DNA of 64,000 nt from contig OX328128.1 in assembly GCA_946811695.1 (NCBI GenBank), positions 79,299,666-79,363,665 of the forward strand, in the 5' to 3' direction. Source of the stretch: Gonocerus acuteangulatus. Its lineage: Eukaryota; Arthropoda; Insecta; Hemiptera; Coreidae. Positions 44,021 through 55,144 of this stretch are shown here, one piece after another. Below the pieces are notes generated by a model. The model made no database searches. It was not told the DNA's origin and worked only from the letters and a program-made list of their open reading frames with translations. Each line of letters opens with the position of its first letter. Positions within the stretch are counted from its first letter, which is position 1. Position numbers and translations under genes: made by a program.

Positions 44021-44281
44021 CATCGGCATAATGTTTTTATTTATTAACCGATTGACATGAAACAAATACTAAATGTTAAGTGAAGCTTACCACAATATAT
44101 TAGGGAAAACCGCATCTAAATCAGATTGGCCGTTTCTGAGATTAGCGCGCACAGATAAACAGACAAAGAGACAAAAATTCTAAAAACTCTTGCGTTGATA
44201 AAGGCCCCCAATAGTATTTTTTCCCATATATCTTCCATGTACAGTCAGCGATCCGTTAGAATTTTATTGTATTTATAGATT

Positions 44282-45262
44282 CGCGTATGAGCATTTTATG
44301 GGATGCATGAAGGAGCTGCAATATATACATACATACATACATACATACATACATAGTTATGTCGCGTCCCAGGTTCACATTTCTTGTGGATTTCCTTCGC
44401 TAAAATATCGTATGAGCATTTTATGGGATGCATGAAGGAGCTGCAATATATACATACATACATACATACATACATAGTTATGTCGCGTCCCAGGTTCACA
44501 TTTCTTGTGGATTTCCTTCGCTAAAATATCGTATGAGCATTTTATGGGATGCATGAAGGAGCTGCAATATATACATACATACATACATACATACATAGTT
44601 ATGTCGCGTCCCAGGTTCACATTTCTTGTGGATTTCCTTCGCTAAAATATCGTATGAGCATTTTATGGGATGCATGAAGGAGCTGCAATATATACATACA
44701 TACATACATACATACATAGTTATGTCGCGTCCCAGGTTCACATTTCTTGTGAACTTCCTTCGCTAAAATATCGTATGAGCATTTTATGGGATGCATGAAG
44801 GAGCTGCAATATATACATACATACATACATACATACATAGTTATGTCGCGTCCCAGGTTCACATTTCTTGTGGATTTCCTTCGCTAAAATATCGTATGAG
44901 CATTTTATGGGATGCATGAAGGAGCTGCAATATATACATACATACATACATACATACATAGTTATGTCGCGTCCCAGGTTCACATTTCTTGTGGATTTCC
45001 TTCGCTAAAATATCGTATGAGCATTTTATGGGATGCATGAAGTAGCTGCAATATATACATACATACATACATACATACATAGTTATGTCGCGTCCCAGGT
45101 TCACATTTCTTGTGGATTTCCTTCGCTAAAATATCGTATGAGCATTTTATGGGATGCATGAAGGAGCTGCAATATATACATACATACATACATACATACA
45201 TAGTTATGTCGCGTCCCAGGTTCACATTTCTTGTGGATTTCCTTCGCTAAAATATCGTCTAG
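44282..45262. repeat. 121-bp satellite with embedded (CATA)n, about 8 copies
   Basis: GCATTTTATGGGATGCATGA recurs every 121 bp from about 44290. Each unit holds six or seven CATA repeats, then GTTATGTCGCGTCCCAGGTT and GTGGATTTCCTTCGCTAAAA. Differences are rare (GTGAACTTCC in one unit, AAGTAGC in another). Overlapping 81-codon minus frames are by-products. Confidence 0.97.
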
Positions 45263-46744
45263 TATTATTTAGATATTATGGCCTTACTAATGCCCTAGCG
45301 ATAAAATTCCGAAAACGCCGCATATAAATTACATTTTTGTGCTAAATAATAATATTTTGCAGGTATGTTATCCAGGGTTAAGTAATCCTGAATATGTGCC
45401 ATTGGAACGTGAAACATATAAAGCACAAATGATTAAGGAATAGTCTGATATGAATATGTTTTTAGATTCTGTCACCATGAAATTACGAAACAAGTAACTG
45501 ATTTGCTGATGCAGTAGCAAATTTTTATGTTACCAATCCAGAAAAGTCCCTACCTGCATAAGGTACTCTTAGGATAAGCCTGTAATCCCCAGTGTTAGTG
45601 CTCCTGAAGAAGCTTCGGGTCATTTTGCGAAGACCACATCCAGTTACTTTTGAAGTAGCAGCAGTGATTTTATCAGCGATTCAGCGCATGCGCATAACTC
45701 CTTTGCCTTCCTATTGGAGGATTCCGATGAGCAATTGTATTGAATCTTGCTGGTAGTAAAGTAACCTTCAATGGTGAAATAGCGTTTGTTTGTGAAAAAG
45801 CTCTGTTTATGTTAGTGAGAAAAATGGGTCTTTACAATTAGTTCGCGATGTTCCTGACAAAGAAAAAGCGATTGGTTTCTTACCCGTAAAAATTAATAGA
45901 ATTCTATTAATTTTAGCGAGTTGGATAGACTAGAGTCGGTAAAATTAATACAATTCTATTAATTTTAGCGAGCTGGATTGACTAGAGTTTTGACATCTTT
46001 TTGAGCGAGCGCAGCGAGCGGAAACGCATAGCACGTATGCCCATAATGCCAAATAAATGTAAAATATCCAAAAAGAGAGAGAGAGAAAAGGAATAAAATA
46101 TGTGTATTTACAAATATCACTGTTTATGTTATCATTCATAACCTGCAAAACAGTTTTTTCGTAGTTGAGAGATTTTGATCATATTAACCTTTTTATTAGT
46201 AAATATTGCTTGCCATTATCTAATATGAATTATAACCGTAGCGAGTGCGAGTAACTGTAAAAAATCACTACTGCTACTTCGAAAGTAACTGGATGTGGTC
46301 TTCGCAAAAAGACCCGAAGCTTCATATGGACTTGAAACATTCAGAGCTAAGTGAATAAATGATTCTTCAGAAATCACGCGCTCTAGAAGTGTTTCGACCT
46401 TCTGCAACCATGAATCATGATATATTGTTGCAATCCCCATGACAACACTACTCCAGAAGTAGTCAAGAATACTGAACGCTATAATTACCTAGTATAGCAA
46501 AACCCCTTCGAGGAATACTAAGTGTTTTGCTTAGCTACATTATGCAAGAAGGGAAAATTAACTTGTTTTCTAGTGATTATTAGGAAATTATAAATATCTC
46601 GTTATGCGGTAACTACACTCATTAATATTAACCACAGACTAACTTCCACGAACCAAGAGTGGACTCTTATAGCGGCTGGATTTCAATTCTTGGGGAAATT
46701 CTCTATAAGAAGTATACAGAACTCCAAGATTAGTTTCCTTTTAA
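45263..46744. other. Region with long inverted repeat and foldback half-copy
   Basis: AGACCACATCCAGTTACTTT (in 45609-45671) is repeated inverted in 46261-46323, 63-bp arms at about 95 percent. Between them, 45890-46042 holds ATTAATAGAATTCTATTAAT twice and the right arm of the foldback family found at 56931 (GAGCGAGCGCAGCGAGCGGA, AACGCATAGCACGTATGCCC). At 45362-45440 a short open stretch (YPGLSNPEYVPLERE) after a TTTTGCAG could be an exon relic, unrecognised. Confidence 0.6.
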
Positions 46745-46960
46745 CACTTTCCGATAAAATATAGGTATTGAGGTTGGACTTATGAAAGTACATTAGAAAA
46801 AGTTTTTCAAAACTTCATAGATCTTATCTATCAGATACCGAAAATCACCCCCGTTAAAATGTATATATAATATATTCCTGGTAACACGACACCCCATGTA
46901 AATTATATTTACATATGGTACCTACTACACTACTTAATAGAAACCGAAAACTTCATATTT
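46745..46960 (+). mobile_element. Family A head fragment
   Basis: ACACTTTCCGATAAAATATA, TATTGAGGTTGGACTTATGA and ATCACCCCCGTTAAAATG match the head block in the same orientation as 15301, then a short TA tract and CCTGGTAACACGACACC. Confidence 0.65.
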
Positions 46961-46974
46961 TCGTCTTTTGATCT

Positions 46975-47625
46975 GACACAGGAGCAGGATACTGTCCCAC
47001 TGGTGGTAGAAAGCGCTCCTTGCGGCGGCCTTTCGAATCACGTTCTATTGAAAAATATTACGAAGTAAACTCCCCTTTCCGATTGACCAATTTAGCTCAT
47101 TTTTACAACACTTCTTCCTTGTGAGTTACCCACGACGTATACCGCGTTTCGTAACAATACAGCAGAAATTACGACCGGTATGAGCATATTAGTAATTCGG
47201 GTCCGGAGTAACCCCCCCCCCTCCTGATGAACCGATTTAGTTTATTTTCATAACAAATTTTTACCTGTAGATTACCACTACGAATACCGAGTTTCGTCGA
47301 AATATAACAAAAATCACAGCTGGTACTGGCGAATTGGTATTGTGGGTCCGAAGTAAACCCCCCTCCTAATAAACCGATTTACTTTATTTTTAAATCTTAC
47401 TTTTCTCTGTACAATAACACTACGAATACCAAGTTTCGTTAAAATATAACAAATATTACGGCTGGCATTGTCAAATTAGTGTGTTGGGTTCGGGGTAAAC
47501 AACCCCTCCTTCTGGTGGACCGTTTTTGGTGGTTAACGAACTCGTTCAATCGTTTGCTAATTGAATGCTATATACCAAGTTTCGGGTCGAAAAAACAAAA
47601 ACTCTGGCCGCTATCGTGTTAACAG

Positions 47626-47700
<75 letters not shown>

Positions 47701-47818
47701 CGGGGGTGATTTTCGGTGTCTACTAGGTAGGATGGATAAAGATTTGAAGAAATTTTTCAAAAATTCCGTCATGAGTGCAACCTAAATAGCTACTTTCTTT
47801 CGGGGGAAAGTGCTAAAG
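46975..47818 (-). mobile_element. Family A element lacking the tail
   Basis: Core repeats (TTGACCAATTTAGCTCATTT; GGTCCGGAGTAACCCCCCCC; TACGAATACCGAGTTTCGTC; CCAAGTTTCGTTAAAATATA), GGTTAACGAACTCGTTCAAT, TATCGTGTTAACAGACAC, (TA)n at 47629-47697, then the head ending CTTTCTTTCGGGGGAAAGTG. Three diverged cores of about 145 bp are visible. Confidence 0.85.
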
Positions 47819-48336
47819 GAACACTTCGATATATTTTGTACCATATGGATTACGATGCAAATCAATATTGAACATCAATACTCAATAGTAAAGATCTGAA
47901 TCACAAGACAAAGAATTGCTGAACTCGTCAACTTTGTCACTTTGAAAACATTTCGTTCAAACCAAATTCTTTCATTTATCTTGAGAAACTTTAGTGGTGC
48001 TCGTACGTATTTTTGTTTTTCTTTGATATTGCTGTTCTCTACACCTGAGGTGAGTTGAAAGTGGTCTCCGAATTGGGCTTTAGAACTTTGAAGGGTTGAA
48101 AATTGGGAAAGTAAGATTTCGAACGAAGAACATTGCCACAACCATCATACTTGAATTGAACATATTGCGGTATTTTGAAACGTATATTCTTGCACTTTGG
48201 AGTCTTGTTACACAATTTTTGAAGAGCTGACCATTTCAATAATATTCCGTTGGCTTTACCTGTATAAACCTAGAGGGGTTTTTTCTACACCTTCGAAACA
48301 CGTTCAAGTAGTTTTAGTACCTTAATACGTTGTTTT
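47819..48336. other. Unassigned, two overlapping minus frames
   Basis: Frames at 47875-48141 and 48039-48239 (minus) resemble nothing known; the second includes CNKTPKCKNIRF and QYVQFKYDGCGN. They could be a decayed gene piece. Confidence that either is coding is low. Confidence 0.25.
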
Positions 48337-48671
48337 GGGGATGAGGTTAGCTCAGTGGTAGAGCACTCGACTGGAGGATCAGGTTCAAAACCTGAGCGCG
48401 CACTAAAGATTTTTTTTTCTAGTCCTGCCGTTCGAGAGTTGGATTTGGGGTCCCAGATCGTCCCTAGGCTCACCCAGCCTTTAATTAATTTAATTAATAA
48501 TGGGTACCTTGGGTGCTAATGACTCTAGCAGTCGAAGCAGCCAAGGGGAGAATCAGGCGGCCGGAGCATAGTGTTGACCACACTATCTCCCTAGTGTGCC
48601 GTATGGTCAATAATCAGATACCTCTACAGAGTCTGCCCCTCTGGGCCCTTGTGGCCTGTTACGGGACTGAT
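48337..48671 (+). mobile_element. tRNA-derived SINE, family S1
   Basis: GGGGATGAGGTTAGCTCAGT and GGTAGAGCACTCGACTGGAG, then a B-box-like GGTTCAAAACCTGA, S1 body and GGCCTGTTACGGGACTGATT followed by T17. CTTAATACGTTGTT upstream and TTTAATACATTATTA downstream are a probable target duplication of about 13 bp with two mismatches. Confidence 0.93.
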
Positions 48672-49379
48672 TTTTTTTTTTTTTTTTAATACATTATTAT
48701 GGTTATTAATCTAAATATCTCAGCAGTGGCTCTACCTATTAACATGAAATCTTGTAGACCTACTTAGAACAATATGGTGCATTCGAAAATGCGATCTCCT
48801 GAAAAAGGGCCAAATAGTCATCTGGCCCTTTTTCAAAAGAGCTCTTCATATGTAACTAGCCAGCAAATTTAGAAAGATACTCTTTAAATTTGAACATATA
48901 TGTGATAGAATGAATAAAAATTATTTGACGACACTAAAGTTCAGTACACCCCAACGGAAGCCGCGACCAGACATTCCTTAGCGTAGATATTCTGGCTAGC
49001 GTCCAATCAGAAGCAACGAGTCTAGGAGAACTACCAGCAAACAAAGCATCAATCACAATAATATACTCAATATAATTGTTTTGTTTTTTAAGATGTTCTA
49101 TAAATAATTATGCATTTGCACAATATTAAACCATGATTTCTCAATCAGATCTATAATAATAGCAATTGTTACTTATTGTGTAGCTTATATAGTGTTTTAA
49201 ATGCATTTTGCTAATTTTGAATGGGTATTAATATGGGGAAACTGTGAGCTACAATAATATTCTAATAAACAATAATAAACTGTCTTACACCACTATTCGT
49301 AATGTCCTAAATAATAAGGAAAAAGAAAATCATTGCTAATTATTCTTCAATTGACCCTTTTCTTAATGTACTTATTTTC
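48672..49379. other. Unassigned sequence
   Basis: AT-rich with an inverted phrase AAAAAGGGCCAAATAGTCAT / TGGCCCTTTTTCAA at 48812-48838. No gene recognised. Confidence 0.4.
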
Positions 49380-49457
49380 GTGCTAGGCGGAAGGTCAAAT
49401 AATAAAAACTTCATCACAAAGTTTCACCAACTTTATTACCTCCCTACATGTTTCACG
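49380..49457 (-). mobile_element. Penelope-type (P1) terminus fragment
   Basis: GGCGGAAGGTCAAATAATAA, AACTTCATCACAAAGTTTCA and CTACATGTTTCACGCC follow the order of 9899-9976. The hammerhead core is cut off where the tandem array starts. Confidence 0.6.
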
Positions 49458-50035
49458 CCTTTTTTGGGAACTTGGGTTGGGACCACAAAACAAGGTGGAC
49501 TTTGGAACGACTGGAATTGGGATCCAAGAAAAAGGTTCTGGAGAAGAACATTATTTGAGACCCCAAAACAAGATTGTCTTGCGAAGGACTGGAATTGGAA
49601 ATCATAGGGCTGGGTGGTCTTGAGAAAAACTTGGAATGGAAATGCCATAACTAGTTGGGCTGGAGAAGAACTGGGGTTGAGATCACAAAACAAGGTGTAC
49701 CTGAAAACAACTGTAGTTAGGAATCCCAGCAAAATGGTTCTGGAGATAAACTGGAGTTGGGAATCCAAGAACTACATGCTGGAGAAGAACATAAGTTGAG
49801 ACCCCAAAACAAGGTGGACTTGTGAAGAGATTTGGGAATCATAGAACCCGGTGGCCTGGAGAATAACTTGTAATGAAAATGCCAGAACTAGTTGGACGGG
49901 ATTGGGGTTAGGGCCTCAAAACAAGTAGGACTTTAAAACAACTGGTGTTGGATATCCAGAAAAAGGTGCTGGAGAACTGGAGTTATGAATCCCACTGCTG
50001 AAGGCGAACTGGAGTTGGTTACAAAGGCCATTACA
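49458..50035. repeat. Diverged 40-bp minisatellite with about 120-bp super-unit
   Basis: ACAAGGTGGACTT-type phrases at about 49493, 49689, 49809 and 49919 are 110-121 bp apart apart from the first interval; each super-unit holds three 40-bp parts, for example CTGGAGAAGAACTGGGGTTG and CTGGAGATAAACTGGAGTTG. Open frames rich in WNW-type residues result from the repeat. Confidence 0.85.
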
Positions 50036-50216
50036 GAACCAAAAGAAACTTGATATACCGTAACTCGCAACAACCATGTTAGACGTCAACATTTCCAAAA
50101 CTCTGGTAAAAAATATTATATTTATTTATATTAATAAATTATTTCGGCAATCAATTTTCAGTCTCCTAGGATCGACGAAGATAATAGATATTTTACGATT
50201 TATGTAATTCTTCCAT

Positions 50217-50406
50217 GAGGACCGGTGGCCGTGAGTGTTAAGGCTAGAGCAATTAACGCTCCGTGCCAAAGGTCGTGGGTTGGATTCCCAATAGGGGTGG
50301 TGGCTTTTCTTTGGAAAAAAGAAAAGGCATCAGTCCTAGCCTGGCTAGAAATGGGTGGTGACCTATAGATAACACGTTAATTATAATGGACGTTAAAATT
50401 TAAATT
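50217..50406 (+). mobile_element. tRNA-derived SINE, family S3
   Basis: GGTGGCCGTGAGTGTTAAGG is a Leu/Ser-type A box and GTCGTGGGTTGGATTCCCAA a B box; then GGTGGTGGCTTTTCTTTGG, ACCTATAGATAACACG and GGACGTTAAAATTTAAATTA as in 38106. Length is about 190 bp. Confidence 0.82.
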
Positions 50407-50748
50407 ACTTAATTCTTCCATATGGTTGAACGTTGAACAGGATCCGGTTCCCTTTCCATGTTATTGGACATAGCAAGGGATAGCTGTATTTATTCTCGCA
50501 GTATCTAGGGCAAACAATTTGCATTTATAATTAGGCTAAATTCATTAATACACCGGAATATTCCTTTTAATAAATAGTCAACAAATTGTCAGTTTGTTTT
50601 TCGTAATTTTTTCCGTATAGGGGAAACCCGTACATGTCGCTGAAGTCATGATGCGCACCGGAGATGACCGCGCAAAATTTCCACACTTCAAACCTCATAG
50701 ATCAGGAAAATATCGATCGTTCAAATTCGTATAAAAACACAAACAATT

Positions 50749-50758
<10 letters not shown>
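50407..50758. other. Unassigned; possible family B head relic at its right end
   Basis: TCAGGAAAATATCGATCGTT then CAAATTCGTA next to (TA)n resembles the family B head edge (GAAAATAACGGTGGTTCAAA). Otherwise nothing recognised. Confidence 0.4.

Positions 50759-50810
<52 letters not shown>
50759..50810. repeat. (TA)n tract
   Basis: About 26 TA units after a short (TG)n, directly left of the Penelope-like element. Confidence 0.95.
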
Positions 50811-50813
<3 letters not shown>

Positions 50814-50884
50814 TAATAGGAAAACCAACAAACTCCAAGGTCTCCACCACAAATGATTTATTTTTTTTATTCACTCAAAGCAAG

Positions 50885-50912
50885 CTTTCGGAGTCTACAG
50901 CTCCATCCTCAG
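50885..50912 (-). ncRNA. Hammerhead ribozyme-like core (P3, left arm)
   Basis: Minus-strand copy of the core described at 51750, identical across both boxes and the stem. Confidence 0.55.
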
Positions 50913-50982
50913 TGCTTCTACAGCATAGAAAAACAAAACATATATAATCATTAACACCTGAGAATAAGCTTATCAAATAAAT

Positions 50983-51375
50983 TTGAATTGTCAGGAACCA
51001 TTTAAAAACAATCAATGCAATCATAAAAACGAGTCGTGTGAGGCGTCTTATATTGGACAGTGTGGTCGTAAACTGAACAAGAGGTGTTATGAGCATATAA
51101 CGTATAACTCGTCGGAAATGTTCACTCATTTGCAAAAAGAAGACCACAATAAAGAGGCCCTCGATGTAACTTTGTTGCACAATGTTAAAAAGGGGTATAA
51201 GATGAACGTGATAGAAGGGATCGAGATTAAATTAGATAAACTAATAAATAAAGGTAAAAATCTCAATACGAGGACGGATACTTGGCGTTTAAAATACGGG
51301 ACTGAAGAAGGATTATTCCGGCTCAGAGAGTTCCCAAGAAGAGACCTCAGTCTACGGGTGAACCGCCTGCAGTGA
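50983..51375 (+). pseudogene. GIY-YIG endonuclease fragment of a Penelope-like element
   Basis: A 130-codon plus frame that begins (TTG at 50983, upstream AA-rich) inside the left inverted arm, so its first about 16 codons are arm sequence and the true protein start is lost. CNHKNESCEASYIGQCGRK then LNKRCYEHI is the YIG half of the GIY-YIG nuclease with the conserved Arg and the E-H pair; FTHLQKEDHN supplies the following H-x-x-x-x-x-H-type motif. The C-terminal part (WRLKYGTEEGLFRLREFP) is basic. In the family this domain nicks DNA for target-primed reverse transcription. The GIY strand and the reverse transcriptase are missing, so it is unlikely to be active. Confidence 0.8.
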
Positions 51376-51442
51376 AGAACTGGGTGGGTACCTCAGCATT
51401 AGGGTTTTATTTTTATTTTTAACTTGTGATTCACTAGTGTTT

Positions 51443-51443
<1 letters not shown>

Positions 51444-51497
<54 letters not shown>
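51444..51497. repeat. Poly-T tract
   Basis: 54 consecutive T within the Penelope-like element. Confidence 0.98.
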
Positions 51498-51499
<2 letters not shown>

Positions 51500-51749
51500 T
51501 TATGTACTTATTTATTTATTTTTTCGTACGTGTGCTTGGACAGAAAGTGTGTATTTTGCTGTTTTTAATGTATATTTGAGTATGAATGCTTGTGTGGTTG
51601 ATTACGTGTTTTGTGTTTTAGGATTTAATTGGTTTTTATGATTGCATTGATTGTTTTTAAATGGTTCCTGACAATTCAAATTTATTTGATAAGCTTATTC
51701 TCAGGTGTTAAAGATTATATATGTTTTGTTTTTCTATGCTGTAGAAGCA

Positions 51750-51777
51750 CTGAGGATGGAGCTGTAGACTCCGAAAG
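51750..51777 (+). ncRNA. Hammerhead ribozyme-like core (P3, right arm)
   Basis: CTGAGGA, one T, a 4-bp stem GGAG/CTCC with loop CTGTAGA, then GAAAG. Both boxes are exact. The following GCTTGCTTTG could give a 2-bp stem III (GC/GC) and a UUU cleavage triplet, the short stem III known for Penelope ribozymes. An extra T precedes stem II. Confidence 0.6.
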
Positions 51778-51888
51778 CTTGCTTTGAGTGAATAAAAAAA
51801 AAATAAATCATTTGTGGTGGAGACCTTGGAGTTTGTTGGTTTTCCTATTATGATGCAGTACCACCACCGTCCAGCCAAATCAATGTCA

Positions 51889-51891
<3 letters not shown>

Positions 51892-51942
<51 letters not shown>
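51892..51942. repeat. (TA)n tract
   Basis: About 25 TA units directly right of the Penelope-like element; with 50759-50810 it was probably one array before the insertion. Confidence 0.95.
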
Positions 51943-51947
<5 letters not shown>

Positions 51948-52378
51948 CAGGATGTAACGGATAAAAGTATAAATCTTTCAGGAGGTGAGAGAAGACCACA
52001 AGTGCAACAGAAAAGTTCATATAAAGTATGATTCTATTCCCTACAAAAACAGAGTAAATTAAAATTTCGTATTTTTTCATGAATAAGTAGTGATTACTGA
52101 AAAACCATTTATGATAAAGAACATCCAATCAAATCATAGTACAGTAGATGAAATTTCTTTTGAGAAATATGGCATTAAAATTATTAAATATATTAAACAC
52201 ACAATTCTGGCGTTAATGACCCCAACGGTTGACACGCCTTAAATTCAACCCCAAAAAAAAACAAAAAACAGAATACTGTAAACACCGTTTATCCTAACAT
52301 TTCACTATACAAGTTTTTAATAAATTCTTAGGGCGGTGATGAGCAAAGAGTTGCCTGTTCTTAAACTCCTAACCCAAC
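51943..52378. other. Unassigned, with SINE-tail-like end
   Basis: GCGTTAATGACCCCAACGGT then TGACACGCCTTAAATTC and an A-rich run at 52210-52262 match 10522 and 42885 (inverse). The rest is unrecognised. Confidence 0.45.
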
Positions 52379-52628
52379 CATGGGCGTATATAAGGGGGGT
52401 CTGCAGCCCCCAACCCCCCTGAAATTTTGTTTTGTTGAGAACATTTCATGTAAAAAAAAGCCTATAATAACGAAAAATGTCTTCTATATTTACCCTGGTC
52501 TACTAGGTGTCCAGAGGACCTTAAAACTCACCATTTTACAGTAACACATTTAAAATTTTCCCTACATCCCAAATGCCTAGGGGTTCCAAGCCCCCCCCCC
52601 CCGAAATTATTTTCTATATACGTTAGTG
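52379..52628. mobile_element. Family G MITE, copy 3
   Basis: CATGGGCGTATATAAGGGGG at the left and ATTATTTTCTATATACGTTA at the right, with C runs next to GAAATTTTG and GAAATTATT. Contains the 52490-52545 segment shared with 38966-39018. Confidence 0.7.
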
Positions 52629-53005
52629 AACCCAACCCAGGCTTTCCAAATTACACTAGCCAGGACCGTTGTGGACACCTGCTAAGATGAACGAGTACCA
52701 ACGATTTTTTTTTTAAATTATTCTAGAATGGGCGTAAACTGTTTATACAAACGTGTTTACCTGATACAGCTGGTTCTAGGCGGGAGAAATGGATGTGACT
52801 GTGTCCCGTTCGCGCCAAATCTAACTGGCCTCGATTCAAGCTCCAGGCCGAACAGCTGTCGTCGCTGAATGACAGCCACGCCTTCCTTATTACCATGTAG
52901 CTTGTATCCATTCACTAACACGCCGTACAACAAGCGATTTCCCAGTCGTTAGTAAGCGCTAATCGCCGGTTTCGGCTGATTTAACTCCAATACCATTATT
53001 ACTAT
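52629..53005. other. Unassigned sequence
   Basis: GC-richer stretch at 52780-52900 with a 62-codon minus frame I do not recognise. Confidence 0.35.
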
Positions 53006-53544
53006 AGCCTGTTCAGATGGACGGAAAAGTTCAGTTCCGCATGCGCCAGATTTTGAGAGGAATATTCCCGACGGTTAGACCATTTGAAAACCCCCATTTC
53101 AAGGAACTACACGATACGAGAAAAATTATTTTAAAAAAATTATGTCTCGGAACTGCTTTGAGAGGTCAGACAAGGGAAATAATTTCGTTTAGAGCCTGCT
53201 GCTCAAATTCAGGAATAAATATGCTTTAGGTCCACCCGACAAAGCTAAGTAATCACATAGGCGCATGCGCGGTGGCTATGTTCGTACATGGTCAAGCATC
53301 CGCGAACGCTAGCGGACACTTTTTCGTAACGGTTTTAATCAGTTTAGTCATTACTAAAGCATATTTATGCTAAAATAGTGTCTAATATTTATCAATACTT
53401 CGCCAAAGCTAAGACTAAAAACGTTTTCAACCTCCTAGTGATAAGGTTATAACAGGGAGAATTTGACCGCTCATTTCTTGGACAGGGAATATACGCCACA
53501 CCCTTTTCCCTTCAACTAAACCATCTATTTGAACAGGCTATAGC
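53006..53544. mobile_element. TIR element (MITE), 539 bp
   Basis: TATAGCCTGTTCAGATGGA at the left and TCTATTTGAACAGGCTATA at the right are inverted with two mismatches, flanked by TA. A 70-codon frame at 53017-53229 is unrecognised. Confidence 0.75.
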
Positions 53545-53649
53545 CTTAATTGTTTTTAGCCTTACCTTTGGCTAAGTATTGATAAATATTGAATATCGCC
53601 GACGTTAAACTCACGAAAAAGCTCATTCCCTTACCAACTACCAAGGACG

Positions 53650-53690
53650 CATGAGGAAGCCGGAGAGGAAACGGGCGAAATATTGCAGAA
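53650..53690 (+). repeat. Hammerhead-like relic
   Basis: ATGAGGAAGCCGGAGAGGAA then ACGGGCGAAAT has a GCC/GGGC-type stem and GAAA box, but the first base of CUGANGA is A. It ends about 15 bp before (TA)n. A decayed Penelope terminus is possible. Confidence 0.35.
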
Positions 53691-53705
53691 TGGAGAGTTT
53701 GAATA

Positions 53706-53775
<70 letters not shown>
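53706..53775. repeat. (TA)n tract
   Basis: About 35 TA units left of the second pogo copy. Confidence 0.95.
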
Positions 53776-53778
<3 letters not shown>

Positions 53779-55073
53779 GAAGGTGTTGTACCTTTGACCA
53801 CTTTACAAAATTGAATTTTTTTGGCTTGAATATTAAAGCTAAATTAATTTTTTTTATTTCATTGTAATTAGTATTCTATTGCATATCATATTTAATATTT
53901 TCAAGCTTTTAGCTTTACATTTAATATTTTTTATTAATTTTTAAAAGAATAATCGTACAATGGTCAAAGGTACAACATGTAGTTGTACCTTTGACCATGG
54001 GGTGTTGTACCTCTGACCACGTAAAAACAACACATCAGTGCAGAAAAAAAATTGTATTCAGTAATATTGTAATTAATTGTAAGTTTAATAAATACAAGAC
54101 AAGTATGTAAGCATAATAAAAAAGCTATTTTTGATATTATGTTATGCTTAATATGCTGAAAAATCCAGTCCAACCGATAAACGTTTTAACTGTCAAGCAG
54201 ATCCTCTAGCAACAGTAGGGTATGGAAGTTTAGCCACAATGTCTTCAACATCAATATCATGCAAATTTTCATCTTCTCTCGTAAACTTGTCACTTAAAGT
54301 TTGTTTTTTCAAATATTGGATCTTAAACATTGGACATTTAATACCACAGATCTCTGCGACTAAATATGTAATAGTCTTTTTACTTTTATTTTTAACAAAT
54401 ATAAAATTTCCTTTTTCCAAATCATATTTTTCAAATTGTTACTGGTCATCGACATAACTCACGTCATTTATCAGACGAATCAACGTCACTTTCTCCTGAA
54501 GAAATTCCGGTGTCAGTATCAGAATCTGAACTGAACTGTCATTAGAATAATTTTATTTTCTTTGAACAACTGAAGCAACTAATATTAAGTATTTTTTAAA
54601 AATATGTAGCAGAAGAACATAAAAGTTGAATTATGAAAAAAATTACTCAGGTGTGTTGTACCTTTGACCTGGTCAAAGGAACAACACCTAGTCGTGGTCA
54701 GAGGTACAACACCCTGGTAGTGCAAATTAAAAATCATGCAAAAAATTTTAGGGTTGTGTTAAATCAATTTCAGAAGCTACACCATATTTCTTATTGTAAT
54801 AGCTACTTTGTCAAATGATTTCCAGCTAAAAATACATAATACAAAAAATATTATGAGGCAAATGTCATCAATAAATAACCTACATTTTAATGATAGAAAT
54901 GGATAAGTATTTTTTGCAAGAATCCTCTTTGACTTGAATAATCCAAAGTAGGTTACTCAAGCTTTCTAGTGAAGGACCTAAAAACTAATTACACCAAAAT
55001 TTATAAAATGTTGCTACATGCCGCCACAGCCTCGGTGGTCAAAGGTCAACATGGTCAGAGGTACAACACCTTC

Positions 55074-55077
<4 letters not shown>
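53776..55077 (-). mobile_element. Pogo/Tigger-like transposon remnant, copy 2
   Basis: Same termini as copy 1 (GGGGAAGGTGTTGTACCTTT and GTACAACACCTTCCCC) and about 95 percent the same sequence by eye, but lacking the roughly 300 bp that corresponds to 41165-41465. Extra 40-50 bp lies near 54095-54140. It is also placed inside (TA)n. Confidence 0.9.
54193..54420 (-). pseudogene. Pogo-type transposase C-terminal end, copy 2
   Basis: 75-codon minus frame almost identical to 40828-41055: EKGNFIFVKNKSKK, TYLVAEICGIKC, EDENLHDIDVEDIVAKLPYP. It differs by a few residues (KQTLSDKF for KPTLSYKF; HDID for YDID; TVARG for TIARG). The basic GRPKGK block of copy 1 is deleted here. Same family inference and same limits. 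Confidence 0.7.

Positions 55078-55140
<63 letters not shown>
55078..55140. repeat. (TA)n tract
   Basis: About 31 TA units right of the second pogo copy. Confidence 0.95.

Positions 55141-55144
<4 letters not shown>

Larger units (their letters stand above)
50811..51891 (+). mobile_element. Penelope-like retroelement (P3), inverted arms
   Basis: Arms 50811-51030 and 51632-51854 are inverted copies of about 220 bp (TCATAATAGGAAAACCAACA outermost; GTTTTTATGATTGCATTGAT innermost) with only a few differences. Between them is a GIY-YIG endonuclease frame and a long poly-T (51444-51497). The right side has an extra tail (GATGCAGTACCACCACCGTC) that matches P4 in inverse. (TA)n flanks both sides. 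GIY-YIG after a reverse transcriptase, terminal repeats in either orientation and hammerhead cores are features of Penelope-like elements; the reverse transcriptase itself is absent, so this is a 5'-truncated insertion. Confidence 0.85.

Noticed and set aside
44296..45225. Series of identical 81-codon frames
   Set aside because: They are the same 121-bp satellite unit read through two copies each.
49380..49799. Trp/Asn-rich frames as a structural protein
   Set aside because: They follow the diverged 40-bp minisatellite and appear on both strands.
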